64,000 bases of DNA, taken from Leptolyngbya sp. SIO1E4. GTDB taxonomy: Bacteria; Cyanobacteriota; Cyanobacteriia; Phormidesmidales; Phormidesmidaceae. The stretch is taken from contig JAAHFU020000005.1 in the NCBI GenBank assembly GCA_010672825.2, positions 186,001 through 250,000 on the forward strand, written 5' to 3'. Below are positions 36,764-45,892 of this stretch, piece by piece. Below the pieces are notes generated by a model. The model made no database searches. It had not been told where the DNA came from and saw only the letters and a list, made by a program, of their open reading frames with translations. Every line of letters begins with the position of its first letter. Within the stretch, counting starts at the first letter, position 1. Made by a program: the position numbers and the translations under genes.

Positions 36764-38152
36764 ATGCCCACCCCCTGTTTGTTGATTATCGGCCTGGACT
36801 GTATGGAACCGTCGCTGGTTTTTGATCGCTGGCGGCAAGACTTACCCAACCTAAGTCAGCTGATGGCCCAGGGCAGCTATGGGCAGTTGGAAAGCAGCAT
36901 TCCGGCAATTACGGTACCGGCCTGGAGCTGTATGATGACGGGTCGAGATCCAGGAGAGCTGGGTATTTATGGATTTCGCAATCGGCGCGATCGCGATTAC
37001 CACAGTATGGGGATTTCTGACGGGCGCGCCGTGAAGTTTCCTCGCCTATGGGACATTTTAGGAGAGGCAGGCTGGAAAGTAGCCGCGCTGAGTGTGCCTG
37101 GAACGTCCCCTCCCTATGCGGTCAACGGAAGCCTGGTTTCTTGCTTTTTGACACCGGGGGTGGAGGTGCCCTTTACCCATCCCCTCGAACTTGCCGTTCA
37201 AGTTCGAGCCTGGATGCCTGACTTTATGATGGATGTGCCCAACTTTCGCTCGGATGACAAGGCGCGCATTCTGGAAAATCTCTACAAACTCTGCGATCAA
37301 CGGTTCACGCTGGCAGAGAAACTGATCGCCCAAGATGAACCAGACTTTCTCATGCTGGTTGATATGGGGGTCGATCGCATTCACCACGCGTTTTGGAAAC
37401 CAATGGATCCTCGCCATCCCCAGTATGAATCGGATTCCCCCTTCGCTGAGGCCATCCATGATTACTACATCTATGTAGATCGCCGGGTAGGTGACCTGCT
37501 CAACCACTGTGATGATGACACTGCGGTGTTAATTGTGTCCGATCATGGGGCCCAGCCCTTGATGGGGGGCATCTGTATTAACGAGTGGTTAATGGCTAAC
37601 GGCTATCTGACACTCAAAGAGGCCCCTGCAGAACCGATGCCCTTAGACAAAACTGAGGTGGATTGGAGCCAGACTCAAGTCTGGGGGGCCGGAGGATACT
37701 ACGCTCGGATCTTTCTAAACGTGAAAGGGCGAGAGCCCGCAGGCACCGTCACCATGGCCAACTATGAAGCCCTGCGAGATGAACTCACAGAGAAGCTGTC
37801 TCAACTCAAAACGCCTGAGGGCCATCCTTTGAAGGTCAAAGTATTCAAACCCCAGGAGATTTATCAGAAAGTGCGGGGGCGAGCGCCAGATTTAATCGTA
37901 TATTTTGACGACTTAGCGTGGCGTTCAGTCGGCAGTGTTGGCATTGGCAACCTTTACACCGTAGAAAACGATACGGGTCCTGATGATGCTAACCACGCTC
38001 CTTTTGGCTTGATGATTTTCTACGATCCGCGATCGCCAAAACACGGCCAAGTGCTTGAGGGAGCACAGCTTTACGACATACTGCCAACATTGCTTCAGCG
38101 CTACGACATTGAGGCACCGAAGGATCTCAGAGGTAAGGTGCTGGCTATCTAA
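36764..38152 (+). CDS. Alkaline phosphatase superfamily protein (type I phosphodiesterase-like)
   Basis: 462 aa. Metal-site features: LLIIGLDCMEPSLVF at the N-terminus, AITVPAWSCMMTGRDPGELGIYGF with the nucleophilic Thr/Ser region, MGVDRIHHAFW, and IVSDHGAQPLMGGICINEWL. This is the arrangement of type I phosphodiesterase/nucleotide pyrophosphatase-like proteins. No signal peptide, so cytoplasmic; substrate unknown. Confidence 0.87.
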   Translation: MPTPCLLIIGLDCMEPSLVFDRWRQDLPNLSQLMAQGSYGQLESSIPAITVPAWSCMMTGRDPGELGIYGFRNRRDRDYHSMGISDGRAVKFPRLWDILGEAGWKVAALSVPGTSPPYAVNGSLVSCFLTPGVEVPFTHPLELAVQVRAWMPDFMMDVPNFRSDDKARILENLYKLCDQRFTLAEKLIAQDEPDFLMLVDMGVDRIHHAFWKPMDPRHPQYESDSPFAEAIHDYYIYVDRRVGDLLNHCDDDTAVLIVSDHGAQPLMGGICINEWLMANGYLTLKEAPAEPMPLDKTEVDWSQTQVWGAGGYYARIFLNVKGREPAGTVTMANYEALRDELTEKLSQLKTPEGHPLKVKVFKPQEIYQKVRGRAPDLIVYFDDLAWRSVGSVGIGNLYTVENDTGPDDANHAPFGLMIFYDPRSPKHGQVLEGAQLYDILPTLLQRYDIEAPKDLRGKVLAI

Positions 38153-38269
38153 AAATATCCAGGCGGAAATCCCTACTCGGGAGGTAGAAAATCCAGATTG
38201 TAGGGCTGGGCGTGTAAAGTTACATTTATTTACATTAGTCCCCCTTATCAATTGCATCATTAAAAAATA

Positions 38270-38467
38270 ATGTCTCAAGGAATCAAGTCGCCCTCCCCGG
38301 TTCGCTGGCGCAAACTTCTGGTGAAAGGAACGTTTTGGTTATCCTCTGAAATTGTTTTGGGTCTGATGGGTGTAGATACCCTGGCGGACTACAGCGAATT
38401 TTTGATCCAGAGCCGAGTCGCTAGCCACGTGAGTGAGGCGATCGCAGCCGTCACGACCTTGATGTAA
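38270..38467 (+). CDS. Small membrane-associated protein, 65 aa
   Basis: Starts MSQGIKSPSPVRWRKLLVKG, then the amphipathic/hydrophobic stretch TFWLSSEIVLGLMGVDTLADYSEFLI. HIP1 lies near the end. Spacing of 117 bases from the phosphatase-like gene. It looks like a conserved small cyanobacterial protein; function unknown. Confidence 0.6.
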   Translation: MSQGIKSPSPVRWRKLLVKGTFWLSSEIVLGLMGVDTLADYSEFLIQSRVASHVSEAIAAVTTLM

Positions 38468-38472
38468 CCAGC

Positions 38473-38577
38473 TGATAAAGCCGCTTGCATCCAGATAAAG
38501 GACACCCTAGATCCCAAACCCCAAGCCCTATGCCCTGTCCCAATCAAGATGTCTCGGATTCAACTGAACTAGGCTCA
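38473..38577 (+). repeat. Dispersed TATAGC repeat, degenerate copy
   Basis: About 105 bp. ACACCCTAGATCCCAAACCC, GCCCTGTCCCAATCAAGATG and ATTCAACTGAACTAGGCT match the 31185 copy, with an expanded central block and decayed ends. Confidence 0.7.
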
Positions 38578-38578
38578 G

Positions 38579-39241
38579 CTACGAACCCACCGATCGCTTA
38601 CGCAGGTACAAGGGCACCAGGGAAAGCAGCGCTAAAAACCCCAGGGCCATCGTGAGAGGCCACAGCCCCTCACCTTGAATGGCTTCTAGCCCGGCTAAGC
38701 CGATCCAGGTGTAGGCCACTGTGCCTGGCGCAATACCAATAAGCGTGCCGATAGCGTAAGCCCCTACCGACACTGATGTCAGGCCAAACAGAAAATTGAC
38801 CAGGTTAAAGGGCGATAAAGGGGCAAATCGCACCGCCAGAACGCAGTTAAAGGAGTGGGTATCCATGACTTTGTCAATCTGACGAAAGGCTCGATGCTTC
38901 GAGAAGCGATTGCGAAACCAGTTTTTTAGCAGATACCGCGCCACCCAAAAGGCTGCGATCGCGCCCACCGTGGCTCCGATGAGGGACCACAGTGACCCCC
39001 ACCACAGGCCAAACTTAGCCCCGCCCACAATCACTAACAGCGTTCCGGGAACCCCCACCATTGTGGCTAAAACATGCGCCGTCAAAAAGACTGGCACGGT
39101 CCACGGCCCTAAGGAGCATAAGGCTTCGAAGAGAGCCTGAGGGTTCAGCAGTAAATCGATATGGTGCCAGAGTAAGGCCAAAATTAGGCCCAGGAGTACC
39201 GGCAGCCAAAAGTAGCGCTTGCGAAACACGGAAAGATCCAT
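38579..39241 (-). CDS. TVP38/TMEM64 (VTT-domain) membrane protein
   Basis: 220 aa, about five to six membrane helices. The VTT/SNARE-associated pattern is visible: GTLLVIVGGAKFGLWWGSLWSLIGATVGAIAAFWVARYLL, then VLAVRFAPLSPFNLVNFLFGLTSVSVGAYAIGTLIGIAPGTVAYTWIG. Family members are DedA-related, possibly lipid scramblases or transporters. Downstream of a paralogue and arsS on the same strand. Confidence 0.88.
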   Translation of the reverse strand: MDLSVFRKRYFWLPVLLGLILALLWHHIDLLLNPQALFEALCSLGPWTVPVFLTAHVLATMVGVPGTLLVIVGGAKFGLWWGSLWSLIGATVGAIAAFWVARYLLKNWFRNRFSKHRAFRQIDKVMDTHSFNCVLAVRFAPLSPFNLVNFLFGLTSVSVGAYAIGTLIGIAPGTVAYTWIGLAGLEAIQGEGLWPLTMALGFLALLSLVPLYLRKRSVGS

Positions 39242-39353
39242 TGCTTTGCGAGTTAATCAGAACGTGTCAGGAAGATCAGGAACGCCATCAGGTAGAAACC
39301 TATATTCAGTTTGAGTTCGGCTTGAGAGATCAGGCCGATGGGGGCAGGGTTGA

Positions 39354-40163
39354 TTATTCGCTGATGGCGACCTCGCTGCTTTCTCCAATGCTGGGGACAG
39401 AAGCTTGCAGCGCTTTGCGGGCAATGCGGGTGACATAAACCGTGACCGCAACTGTGGCAATAAAGGCAATGATGCGGATTGTCCAGGTAATGGTTGGGTT
39501 ACTGGGCGTTTCTCCAGCCCCTAGGGTTGCGAGGTTACCTGCCAGAGACCCCAAATAAACATACATAATGGTGCCAGGCAGGATACCCGTTGTTCCTAAC
39601 ACGTAGTCTTTTAAAGATACTTTGGTTAGCCCTAGCGCATAATTGAGCAGATTGAAGGGGAAAGCGGGGGACAAACGAATTAGGAAAATGATTTTGCGCC
39701 CTTCATTAGCGATAGCTTCATCAATCGCCCTAAACTTGTCGCTATTGGCAATTTTGCTGCTAACCCAATCCCTCGCTAAATAGCGCCCTACCAGAAATGC
39801 TGCCGTTGCCCCCAACATGGCACCGATGAAGACCAGCAACGATCCTTTAACGACCCCAAATACAACCCCGGCACCCAGCGTCACCACTGAAGCCGGGACA
39901 AATGCAACCGTGATGACGACATACAAAATAAGGAAGGCAATGGGGGCGATCGCCCCTAAACTCTCAATCCAGGCAAGGGCATTCACCAGTTGAGTTTGCA
40001 GCTGGCCAAAGAACCCCTGACTGGCCTCACCAGCGGCCTCCTGAGCCAACACAGGCAGTGTAGAGAATACCCAAGCAGCCAGCATGGTAAAAAGACTCAG
40101 TCGCAGCAGACGGTAAGACCGTTTATTCAAGCATACGCGAATTCGGGCAGTCAGGAAGTTCAT
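39354..40163 (-). CDS. TVP38/TMEM64 (VTT-domain) membrane protein, paralogue
   Basis: 269 aa. It resembles the downstream gene: VTLGAGVVFGVVKGSLLVFIGAMLGATAAFLVGRYLARDW and FLIRLSPAFPFNLLNYALGLTKVSLKDYVLGTTGILPGTIMYVYLG. The N-terminus is longer, with a membrane segment and a polar linker (EAAGEASQGFFGQL). It lies 140 bases after arsS and 112 before its paralogue, so one operon is likely. Confidence 0.88.
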   Translation of the reverse strand: MNFLTARIRVCLNKRSYRLLRLSLFTMLAAWVFSTLPVLAQEAAGEASQGFFGQLQTQLVNALAWIESLGAIAPIAFLILYVVITVAFVPASVVTLGAGVVFGVVKGSLLVFIGAMLGATAAFLVGRYLARDWVSSKIANSDKFRAIDEAIANEGRKIIFLIRLSPAFPFNLLNYALGLTKVSLKDYVLGTTGILPGTIMYVYLGSLAGNLATLGAGETPSNPTITWTIRIIAFIATVAVTVYVTRIARKALQASVPSIGESSEVAISE

Positions 40164-40303
40164 GGGTTTCTGTCCTCAAAAATTATGGCAAGCAAGGATG
40201 CTGATTTCTGGCATTTATGGAGGAGCCATTCGCTGCTCCATCGAGATCCTAGATTCGTGTGCTCAAATCTCTTCCTGAAGTTGCCCCCAAAACTGACAAG
40301 CAG

Positions 40304-41314
40304 TTAAGTCAACGCACCACCACAGCTTGAACCACTCCCAGCGGTACAGCCATAGCAATAGGAACGGGTCTGAACAGTTTCGATGATATCTAGAGTTCCT
40401 TGTTTAAGGAATGTCTCTACGGTTAGGGGGGTACCATCTGGCAACTGGGCAGGTACGCCTGACATTTGATTAAAGTCACAGTCATAAACATTACCGGTAT
40501 AGTCGATCGACAGTTCGTTACGGCACATCAGCCCTGCGACGGTTGCAGGATTATGGTTTTGAGCCAGAAACTGGGTGTAAGGGGCCAATAACCCTCGATG
40601 TTCTAAATGAAATCGGGTGCGACCAATGGGCAAATTGGTGATGGTCAATAATTGGTTAAACGTAATTCCAAAATGTTGTGAAAGATACTGTTTATAGTCG
40701 GCTTCTAAAGCCCCTTGGTTAGGGGTGAGTTTAAAGGTTGGGCGGGTAGGAATCGGCGGATTGTACACCAGATCGAGGACTAGATCAGGGTGCTGACCGT
40801 AGCCTAAAGCATTGAGAGTTTGCAACGCCCGAATAGAAGCGTCATAAACGCCTTGACCTCGCATTGTGTCTACATTGTCTTGCAAATAGCACGGCAATGA
40901 AGCCACGACCCGCACTTGATGACGAGCAAAGTACTCTGGTAAATCGGCAAACCCGGGTTCGAAAAAGATAGTCAGATTGGAGCGCACAATCACGGCTTTA
41001 CCGTGCGATCGCGCCTTCTCTACTAGGGGCCGAAAGCCATAGTTCATTTCCGGCGCACCACCGGTGAGATCAATGGTTTGGATTTGTGGAAAGCGATCGA
41101 TGAGCGCCAATAACTGTTCCAACACCCTGTGAGATAGCTCTTCTTTGCGATGAGGGCCAGCTTCTACATGACAGTGGCTGCAAGCCAAGTTGCAGCGACG
41201 ACCCAGGTTAATCTGCAAAACGCTAATAGAACGCTTTGTCAACGGCGCTCCCAACGTCTCCTGAAAAGAGCGTACCGAAGAAGACAGCTGAGATTGCTCA
41301 CGAGATAAAACCAT
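40304..41314 (-). CDS. arsS: Arsenosugar biosynthesis radical SAM protein
   Basis: 336 aa from ATG 41314. The radical SAM site is LGRRCNLACSHCHVEAGP (Cys41, Cys45, Cys48). The family's C-terminal Cys-rich domain follows: MCRNELSIDYTGNVYDCDFNQM and SYCYGCTAGSGSSCGGAL. ArsS attaches the adenosyl part of SAM to dimethylarsinous acid, forming arsenosugar precursors. An upstream in-frame start at 41419 adds 35 unmatched residues. No arsM is seen next to it in the window. Confidence 0.88.
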   Translation of the reverse strand: MVLSREQSQLSSSVRSFQETLGAPLTKRSISVLQINLGRRCNLACSHCHVEAGPHRKEELSHRVLEQLLALIDRFPQIQTIDLTGGAPEMNYGFRPLVEKARSHGKAVIVRSNLTIFFEPGFADLPEYFARHQVRVVASLPCYLQDNVDTMRGQGVYDASIRALQTLNALGYGQHPDLVLDLVYNPPIPTRPTFKLTPNQGALEADYKQYLSQHFGITFNQLLTITNLPIGRTRFHLEHRGLLAPYTQFLAQNHNPATVAGLMCRNELSIDYTGNVYDCDFNQMSGVPAQLPDGTPLTVETFLKQGTLDIIETVQTRSYCYGCTAGSGSSCGGALT

Positions 41315-41442
41315 GGGTGCTTCAAGTCCGTTAGGGGGTATCCAGAAAAGGCCTTTGGATAATAACCTGTCTCTAGGCAATAAGATGCTCACAGCTGCAC
41401 GATTTGGCTGCAGCTTCATTCAACGGATGTGACCTGAATATT

Positions 41443-41496
41443 CCCTGAGAAGACGACAGGAACTCCCTGAGTTTTGAAATCAGGAATTTCTCAGGA
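41443..41496. promoter_or_regulatory. Repeated CCTGAG operator-like motif before the two-component operon
   Basis: CCCTGAGAA at 41443-41451 and CCCTGAGTT at 41465-41473 are 22 bp apart (two helical turns). The inverted match TTCTCAGG is at 41488-41495, 40 bases before the kinase start. OmpR-type regulators bind such spaced direct repeats, so autoregulation is plausible. Confidence 0.45.
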
Positions 41497-41536
41497 TCCC
41501 TTGTTACCGTTGAGAACAGTTCAATAGGGATGCTAC

Positions 41537-42982
41537 ATGGCCTGGTTGCAACGCCTAGTACCCAAGACTTTTCGGCCACCGGATTTCAATTCCATCCGGT
41601 TTCGGTTAACTGCAGGGGTTGTTTTAGCATCGGCGGTAGGCATTGGGAGTCTCGCTGGCTGGATGAGTTGGCGCATGCAGCATCTGATGCTGAATGGGCA
41701 CAGACAGTCGGTGCTGACACTGTCTCAGCGGTTTAGCGAAGATGTCGCCCTTTACCAAGAAATGATGTCTACCCAAGAGGCCATGCAGAAGGTCATCGAC
41801 CGTCGGGCCTTGGGAGATACCGCCATTTGGGTGCGATCGCCGGAGGGCATCCCCGTGGCGCAATCTGACACCCTATCAATGGGTTCCTGGCAAGAAACAG
41901 GCTTAACAGAAGGCTTAAAGGCGCTATCCGATGAAACCCAGTTAGAAATTCAACTCATTAGCGACCATTATTTGGTGGTCTGCGTCAACCCTCTGATTGT
42001 GGACGGAGAAACCATCGGAACGCTGTTTGTCGTAGAAGACATCACGCAAAATCAGCGCACTTTTATCGCCATGACGCGCACCTTACTTTTGGTGAGCGGC
42101 AGTGTCATTCTGCTCTTAGCAGGGTTGATTGCCCTGTACGTGAAGCGATCCTTACATCCCCTACAGACCATCGGCTGTCAGGTTAAAGACGTAACGGCCG
42201 CCTCTTTGAATGAAACTCGTCTACAGCTAGACAAAACCCCCACGGAAGTCAAGGAACTGGCCGAAGCCCTCGACCATACTCTGAATCGCCTGGCTCAATC
42301 TTGGGCACAGCAGCGGCGACTGGTGGGGGATGTTTCCCACGAACTCCGTACCCCTTTGACCCTGGTGCAAGGCTATTTGCAAAGTACCCTGCGCCGCTGC
42401 CAAACGCTGACCGAGCCCCAACGAGATGGGCTGGAAACCGCTGCCTCTGAAACGGATCGCACAATTCGCATTTTGAACGATTTGTTAGTGCTGGCACGCG
42501 CTAGCATGGGGCATCTTCATCTAACCCTAGAAAGGGTAGACCTCAAAGAAATGGTTTTGGAAGCAGTCGCGATGGCAGACGCCACAGGGAGTCGGGTAGA
42601 GGCAGACATTAAAACGGCTCCCCTCTGGGTACGGGCTGATGCCAGTGCGCTGCGGCAGGTGCTGGTCAATCTTGTGGATAATGCGCTGAACTACTCCACC
42701 CCTAGCCAAGTGGTCACGGTTCAACTTCAACAACAGGACAAACAGGCCACTGTTCGGGTCAGCGATCGCGGTCGGGGCATTCCCCTGGCTGAACAAGCAG
42801 AGATTTTTGAGCCTTTCTATCGGGTAGATGTTGATCGTTCTCGCACCACGGGTGGCACAGGCTTAGGGCTCTCGATTGCCAAAACCCTGGTGGAAACAAT
42901 GCAAGGAACTGTAAGTGTCCAGTCTAAGCTGGGTGAAGGCAGCACCTTCATTGTGCAACTGCCCATTTGTCAAGGAGTATGA
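41537..42982 (+). CDS. Membrane sensor histidine kinase
   Basis: 481 aa. Two membrane helices (about 24-46 and 183-203) enclose an outside sensor loop of about 135 residues. HAMP follows (204-255), then HisKA with VGDVSHELRTPLTLVQGY (His268), N box NLVDNALNYS, DRGRGIP and GTGLGLSIAK. The response regulator starts 3 bases after the stop. Domain order is classical; stimulus unknown. Confidence 0.9.
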   Translation: MAWLQRLVPKTFRPPDFNSIRFRLTAGVVLASAVGIGSLAGWMSWRMQHLMLNGHRQSVLTLSQRFSEDVALYQEMMSTQEAMQKVIDRRALGDTAIWVRSPEGIPVAQSDTLSMGSWQETGLTEGLKALSDETQLEIQLISDHYLVVCVNPLIVDGETIGTLFVVEDITQNQRTFIAMTRTLLLVSGSVILLLAGLIALYVKRSLHPLQTIGCQVKDVTAASLNETRLQLDKTPTEVKELAEALDHTLNRLAQSWAQQRRLVGDVSHELRTPLTLVQGYLQSTLRRCQTLTEPQRDGLETAASETDRTIRILNDLLVLARASMGHLHLTLERVDLKEMVLEAVAMADATGSRVEADIKTAPLWVRADASALRQVLVNLVDNALNYSTPSQVVTVQLQQQDKQATVRVSDRGRGIPLAEQAEIFEPFYRVDVDRSRTTGGTGLGLSIAKTLVETMQGTVSVQSKLGEGSTFIVQLPICQGV

Positions 42983-42985
42983 CCC

Positions 42986-43660
42986 ATGAAGCCCAAAATT
43001 CTGCTGGTAGAGGATGAAGAAAAACTCGCCAAGTTCATTGAAATGGAGTTGGGGTATGAGGGTTATGATGTCACCGTTGCCAACGATGGGCTGTCGGGCC
43101 TGATGGCTGCCCGAGACACCGAGCCAGACTTAGTCTTACTCGACTGGATGATGCCGGGGTTGTCTGGCGTTGAAGTCTGTCGTCGCTTACGGTCAACGGG
43201 CTTTAAAGAACCCGTCATTTTGCTCACGGCTAAGGACGATATCTCTGACCGGGTGGCTGGATTAGATGCCGGGGCCGATGATTATGTCGTCAAGCCCTTC
43301 AGCATTGAAGAACTGCTGGCGCGGGTCCGGGCGCATCTGCGCCGCAATCAGCCCCAAGAAGTGGATACCCTGCAGTTCCAAGACCTGACGCTAAATCGCA
43401 AGACCCGCGAGGTGAAGCGAGGCGATCGCAGTATTGAACTCACCGCGAAAGAATTCGATTTGTTAGAGTACCTGATTACCCATCCAAGACAGGTCTTAAC
43501 CCGCGATCGCATTCTGGAAGAGGTCTGGGGATACGACTTTATGGGAGACTCCAACATTATTGAGGTATACATTCGCTACCTCCGGCTCAAGTTAGAAGCA
43601 GAGAGCGAAAAGCGCCTGATCCAGACTGTTCGCGGCGTCGGATACGTTCTGAAAGATTAA
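42986..43660 (+). CDS. OmpR-family response regulator, partner of the upstream kinase
   Basis: 224 aa. Receiver: acidic pair in LLVEDEEKLA, Asp53 in LVLLDWMMPG, Lys103 in YVVKPFS. Winged helix: IELTAKEFDLLEYLI, NIIEVYIRYLRLKLE, IQTVRGVGYVLKD. Transcribed with the kinase; its stop overlaps the next start (TAATG). Confidence 0.93.
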   Translation: MKPKILLVEDEEKLAKFIEMELGYEGYDVTVANDGLSGLMAARDTEPDLVLLDWMMPGLSGVEVCRRLRSTGFKEPVILLTAKDDISDRVAGLDAGADDYVVKPFSIEELLARVRAHLRRNQPQEVDTLQFQDLTLNRKTREVKRGDRSIELTAKEFDLLEYLITHPRQVLTRDRILEEVWGYDFMGDSNIIEVYIRYLRLKLEAESEKRLIQTVRGVGYVLKD

Positions 43661-44223
43661 TGCCCGGTCACTTTGATATTATCCTCATCGGCCCTATGGG
43701 GGCTGGTAAATCAACGGTTGGGACCCTGCTAGCTCACCAGTTGGGGCTGCCGCAGTGCTCAATGGATGAGCAGCGATGGGCCTATTACATAGAAATTGGC
43801 TACGACGAAGCACTGGCAAAACAGAAACGCGAAACTGCAGGGGCTTGGAGCGTTAATCAATACTGGCAGCCCTTTGAGGCTTATGCCGTAGAGCGGTTGC
43901 TGTCAGACCATAAAAACTGTGTGATTGATTTTGGTGCGGGTCACTCTGTCTATGAGGATCCTCTTTTGTTTCAACGGGTTCAGCAAGCATTAGCCCCCTA
44001 TCCTAACGTTGTGCTTTTACTGCCCTCCCCTGATTTAGAAGAGTCACTCCAGATTCTGAATGAGCGCAATAAGCCGATGCCCGATGACATTCTGAAGATG
44101 AATGAGCACTTTGTTCAGCATCGCTCAAATTACGAACTGGCCAAATTTACGGTGTACACAAAAGCAAAAACCCCCCAGGAAACTTGTGATGAAATTTTAG
44201 GGCTAATACAGTTGCCATCCTAA
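43660..44223 (+). CDS. Shikimate-kinase-like P-loop protein
   Basis: 187 aa. P-loop IILIGPMGAGKSTVGTLLAHQLGLP and then CSMDEQRWAYYIEIGYDEA, as in shikimate kinase, but the inserted helix and the later VIDFGAGHSVYEDPLLFQRV are not those of the true AroK. It probably phosphorylates a small molecule. Translationally coupled to the response regulator (one-base overlap), which is an odd partner and suggests regulation rather than aromatic synthesis. Confidence 0.72.
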   Translation: MPGHFDIILIGPMGAGKSTVGTLLAHQLGLPQCSMDEQRWAYYIEIGYDEALAKQKRETAGAWSVNQYWQPFEAYAVERLLSDHKNCVIDFGAGHSVYEDPLLFQRVQQALAPYPNVVLLLPSPDLEESLQILNERNKPMPDDILKMNEHFVQHRSNYELAKFTVYTKAKTPQETCDEILGLIQLPS

Positions 44224-44382
44224 AGACCATCAACGCTTCTGACAGATATATAGCGAAAGGCAAAAAGCAGAAAGCAGAAGGCAGAAATCAAACCCTTACT
44301 GCATAAGGATTTCAGGGAATCTGAAGAAGCCCCATTCCCCTACGATAAAATTAGGTGAAGCCTTACAAGATCATCCCATGTC

Positions 44383-45285
44383 ATGCTGGAGAGGCGTCCT
44401 GTCGCGATAGACTTTGCTCAAGAGGGAGGCACTTTGCAAATGCATCCTCTGGGCGCTCTTTTATCTAGCCATGACCAAAACTGGGGTGATGTTTACCTGC
44501 AGTATTATCATTATCCACCTGATGAGTTTTCAAGGGTTGCCTTTAAACAGCATCTAATCGTGATTCATACGGAGGTATCTCCGTCTGTTCATATAGAGCA
44601 AAGGACAGATGGACACCTTGAAACCGGTCAATTGGGTATTGGGGACATTATTATTATTCCAGCGGATGTTCCTTACAATGCTCGATGGGATTTAGAACAC
44701 GGGTTCATCCTGCTTGGATTAGAACCCAAAACCTTCGCGTATCATGCCCTCAGAAAAATTGAAAAAGATAGCATTGAATTAACACCTCATTTTGCCAAAG
44801 CTGATCCGTTAATTCATGGAATTGGACTGGCCTTAAAAACAGAAATTGAATCCAACGGGTTAGGGGGCAGACTTTATCGAGACGCTCTCACAAGTACCCT
44901 CCTCTCTCATCTCTTACGTCATTATTCTGCTCAAAAACCCGAGATTCAAGCACTCAAGGGTGGACTCTCCAGGTCTAAGCTCAAGCAGGTGATAGACTAC
45001 ATGACCGATCACCTGTCTGAAGATTTACCGATGCAGGCGATCGCTGAACAAGCCGGCATGAGCCAGTCTCATTTTTTTAGCGTATTTCGTCAAAGCACCG
45101 GTTTATCGCCCCATCAATATCGATTAAGACAGCGCATCGAACGGGCACAAGAACTCTTGCTGCACAGTGAATTATCCATTGCTGAAATCTCGATATCGGT
45201 GGGGTTCTACGATCAAAGCCACTTAGCACGTCACATGCGTCGATTGCTGGGTGTGACACCAAAGCAAGTGCGTCAGCGAGTCTAA
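44383..45285 (+). CDS. AraC-family transcriptional regulator
   Basis: 300 aa. N-terminal cupin-like sensor domain (LGIGDIIIIPADVPYNARWDLEHGFILLGLEP). C-terminal AraC double helix-turn-helix: EDLPMQAIAEQAGMSQSHFFSVFRQSTGLSPHQY and LSIAEISISVGFYDQSHLARHMRRLLGVTPKQVR. It likely controls nearby membrane genes (45426 and 45893), an inference from position. Confidence 0.9.
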   Translation: MLERRPVAIDFAQEGGTLQMHPLGALLSSHDQNWGDVYLQYYHYPPDEFSRVAFKQHLIVIHTEVSPSVHIEQRTDGHLETGQLGIGDIIIIPADVPYNARWDLEHGFILLGLEPKTFAYHALRKIEKDSIELTPHFAKADPLIHGIGLALKTEIESNGLGGRLYRDALTSTLLSHLLRHYSAQKPEIQALKGGLSRSKLKQVIDYMTDHLSEDLPMQAIAEQAGMSQSHFFSVFRQSTGLSPHQYRLRQRIERAQELLLHSELSIAEISISVGFYDQSHLARHMRRLLGVTPKQVRQRV

Positions 45286-45425
45286 CGCACTTACTTTGGC
45301 GTCACATTCAAACCCCGTAGAAATATCCTCAACGTCAGAGAAACCTCCAAGACTGAGGAGGGAACTGTCATGCAGAATCAGAAACGTCGCAGGCACCCTT
45401 TCCCAACAGTTAGGAGGAAATCACG

Positions 45426-45710
45426 GTGTTAAACACAGATTATTTTCAAACTGAGACTTGTGAGCAGCGTCAGGCATTCATCACTGACCCAGCAGTGACT
45501 CCACCAGTATCAAAACCCACTATCAGCCAAGAAAAGGGGTACGTTGCATTAGCGAGCTGGCTATTTTTAATGGGCGCTTTAATCTTTACGGGTGACTCTA
45601 TACTAGAGGCAATTGAAAGTCTCTCATTACAGTCTATTTTACATCTGTTAGCAAGTTTATTCTTTACGGTTGGGTCTATTCTCTTCATACCCACCCATCA
45701 AAACTTGTGA
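45426..45710 (+). CDS. Small two-helix membrane protein
   Basis: 94 aa, start GTG 45426 with a strong ribosome site (AGGAGG) about 9 bases upstream. A polar N-terminus is followed by two hydrophobic segments, LASWLFLMGALIFTGDSIL and ILHLLASLFFTVGSILFIP, in the manner of YrhK-like domains. Unknown function. Confidence 0.65.
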   Translation: MLNTDYFQTETCEQRQAFITDPAVTPPVSKPTISQEKGYVALASWLFLMGALIFTGDSILEAIESLSLQSILHLLASLFFTVGSILFIPTHQNL

Positions 45711-45892
45711 TCTAGAGCTTAGCTCACTCGTCCTTGCTATCGGGATATCTAAAACCTGTGTAAAAGTGCAATCGATTACGCCTTTTATATCTCTAAGCTT
45801 CTCGTAACAGAGAGCATGGACGCGAAGATGCTCCATCTCTAATAGCTCGCCCACTGCTTACGTCTCGACTTGAATACATTTCAAGGTATTTG

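Noticed and set aside
44255-44290. GCAGAAA micro-repeats
   Set aside because: Low-complexity purine tract of a few units; no CRISPR-like spacing, and no cas genes are in the window.
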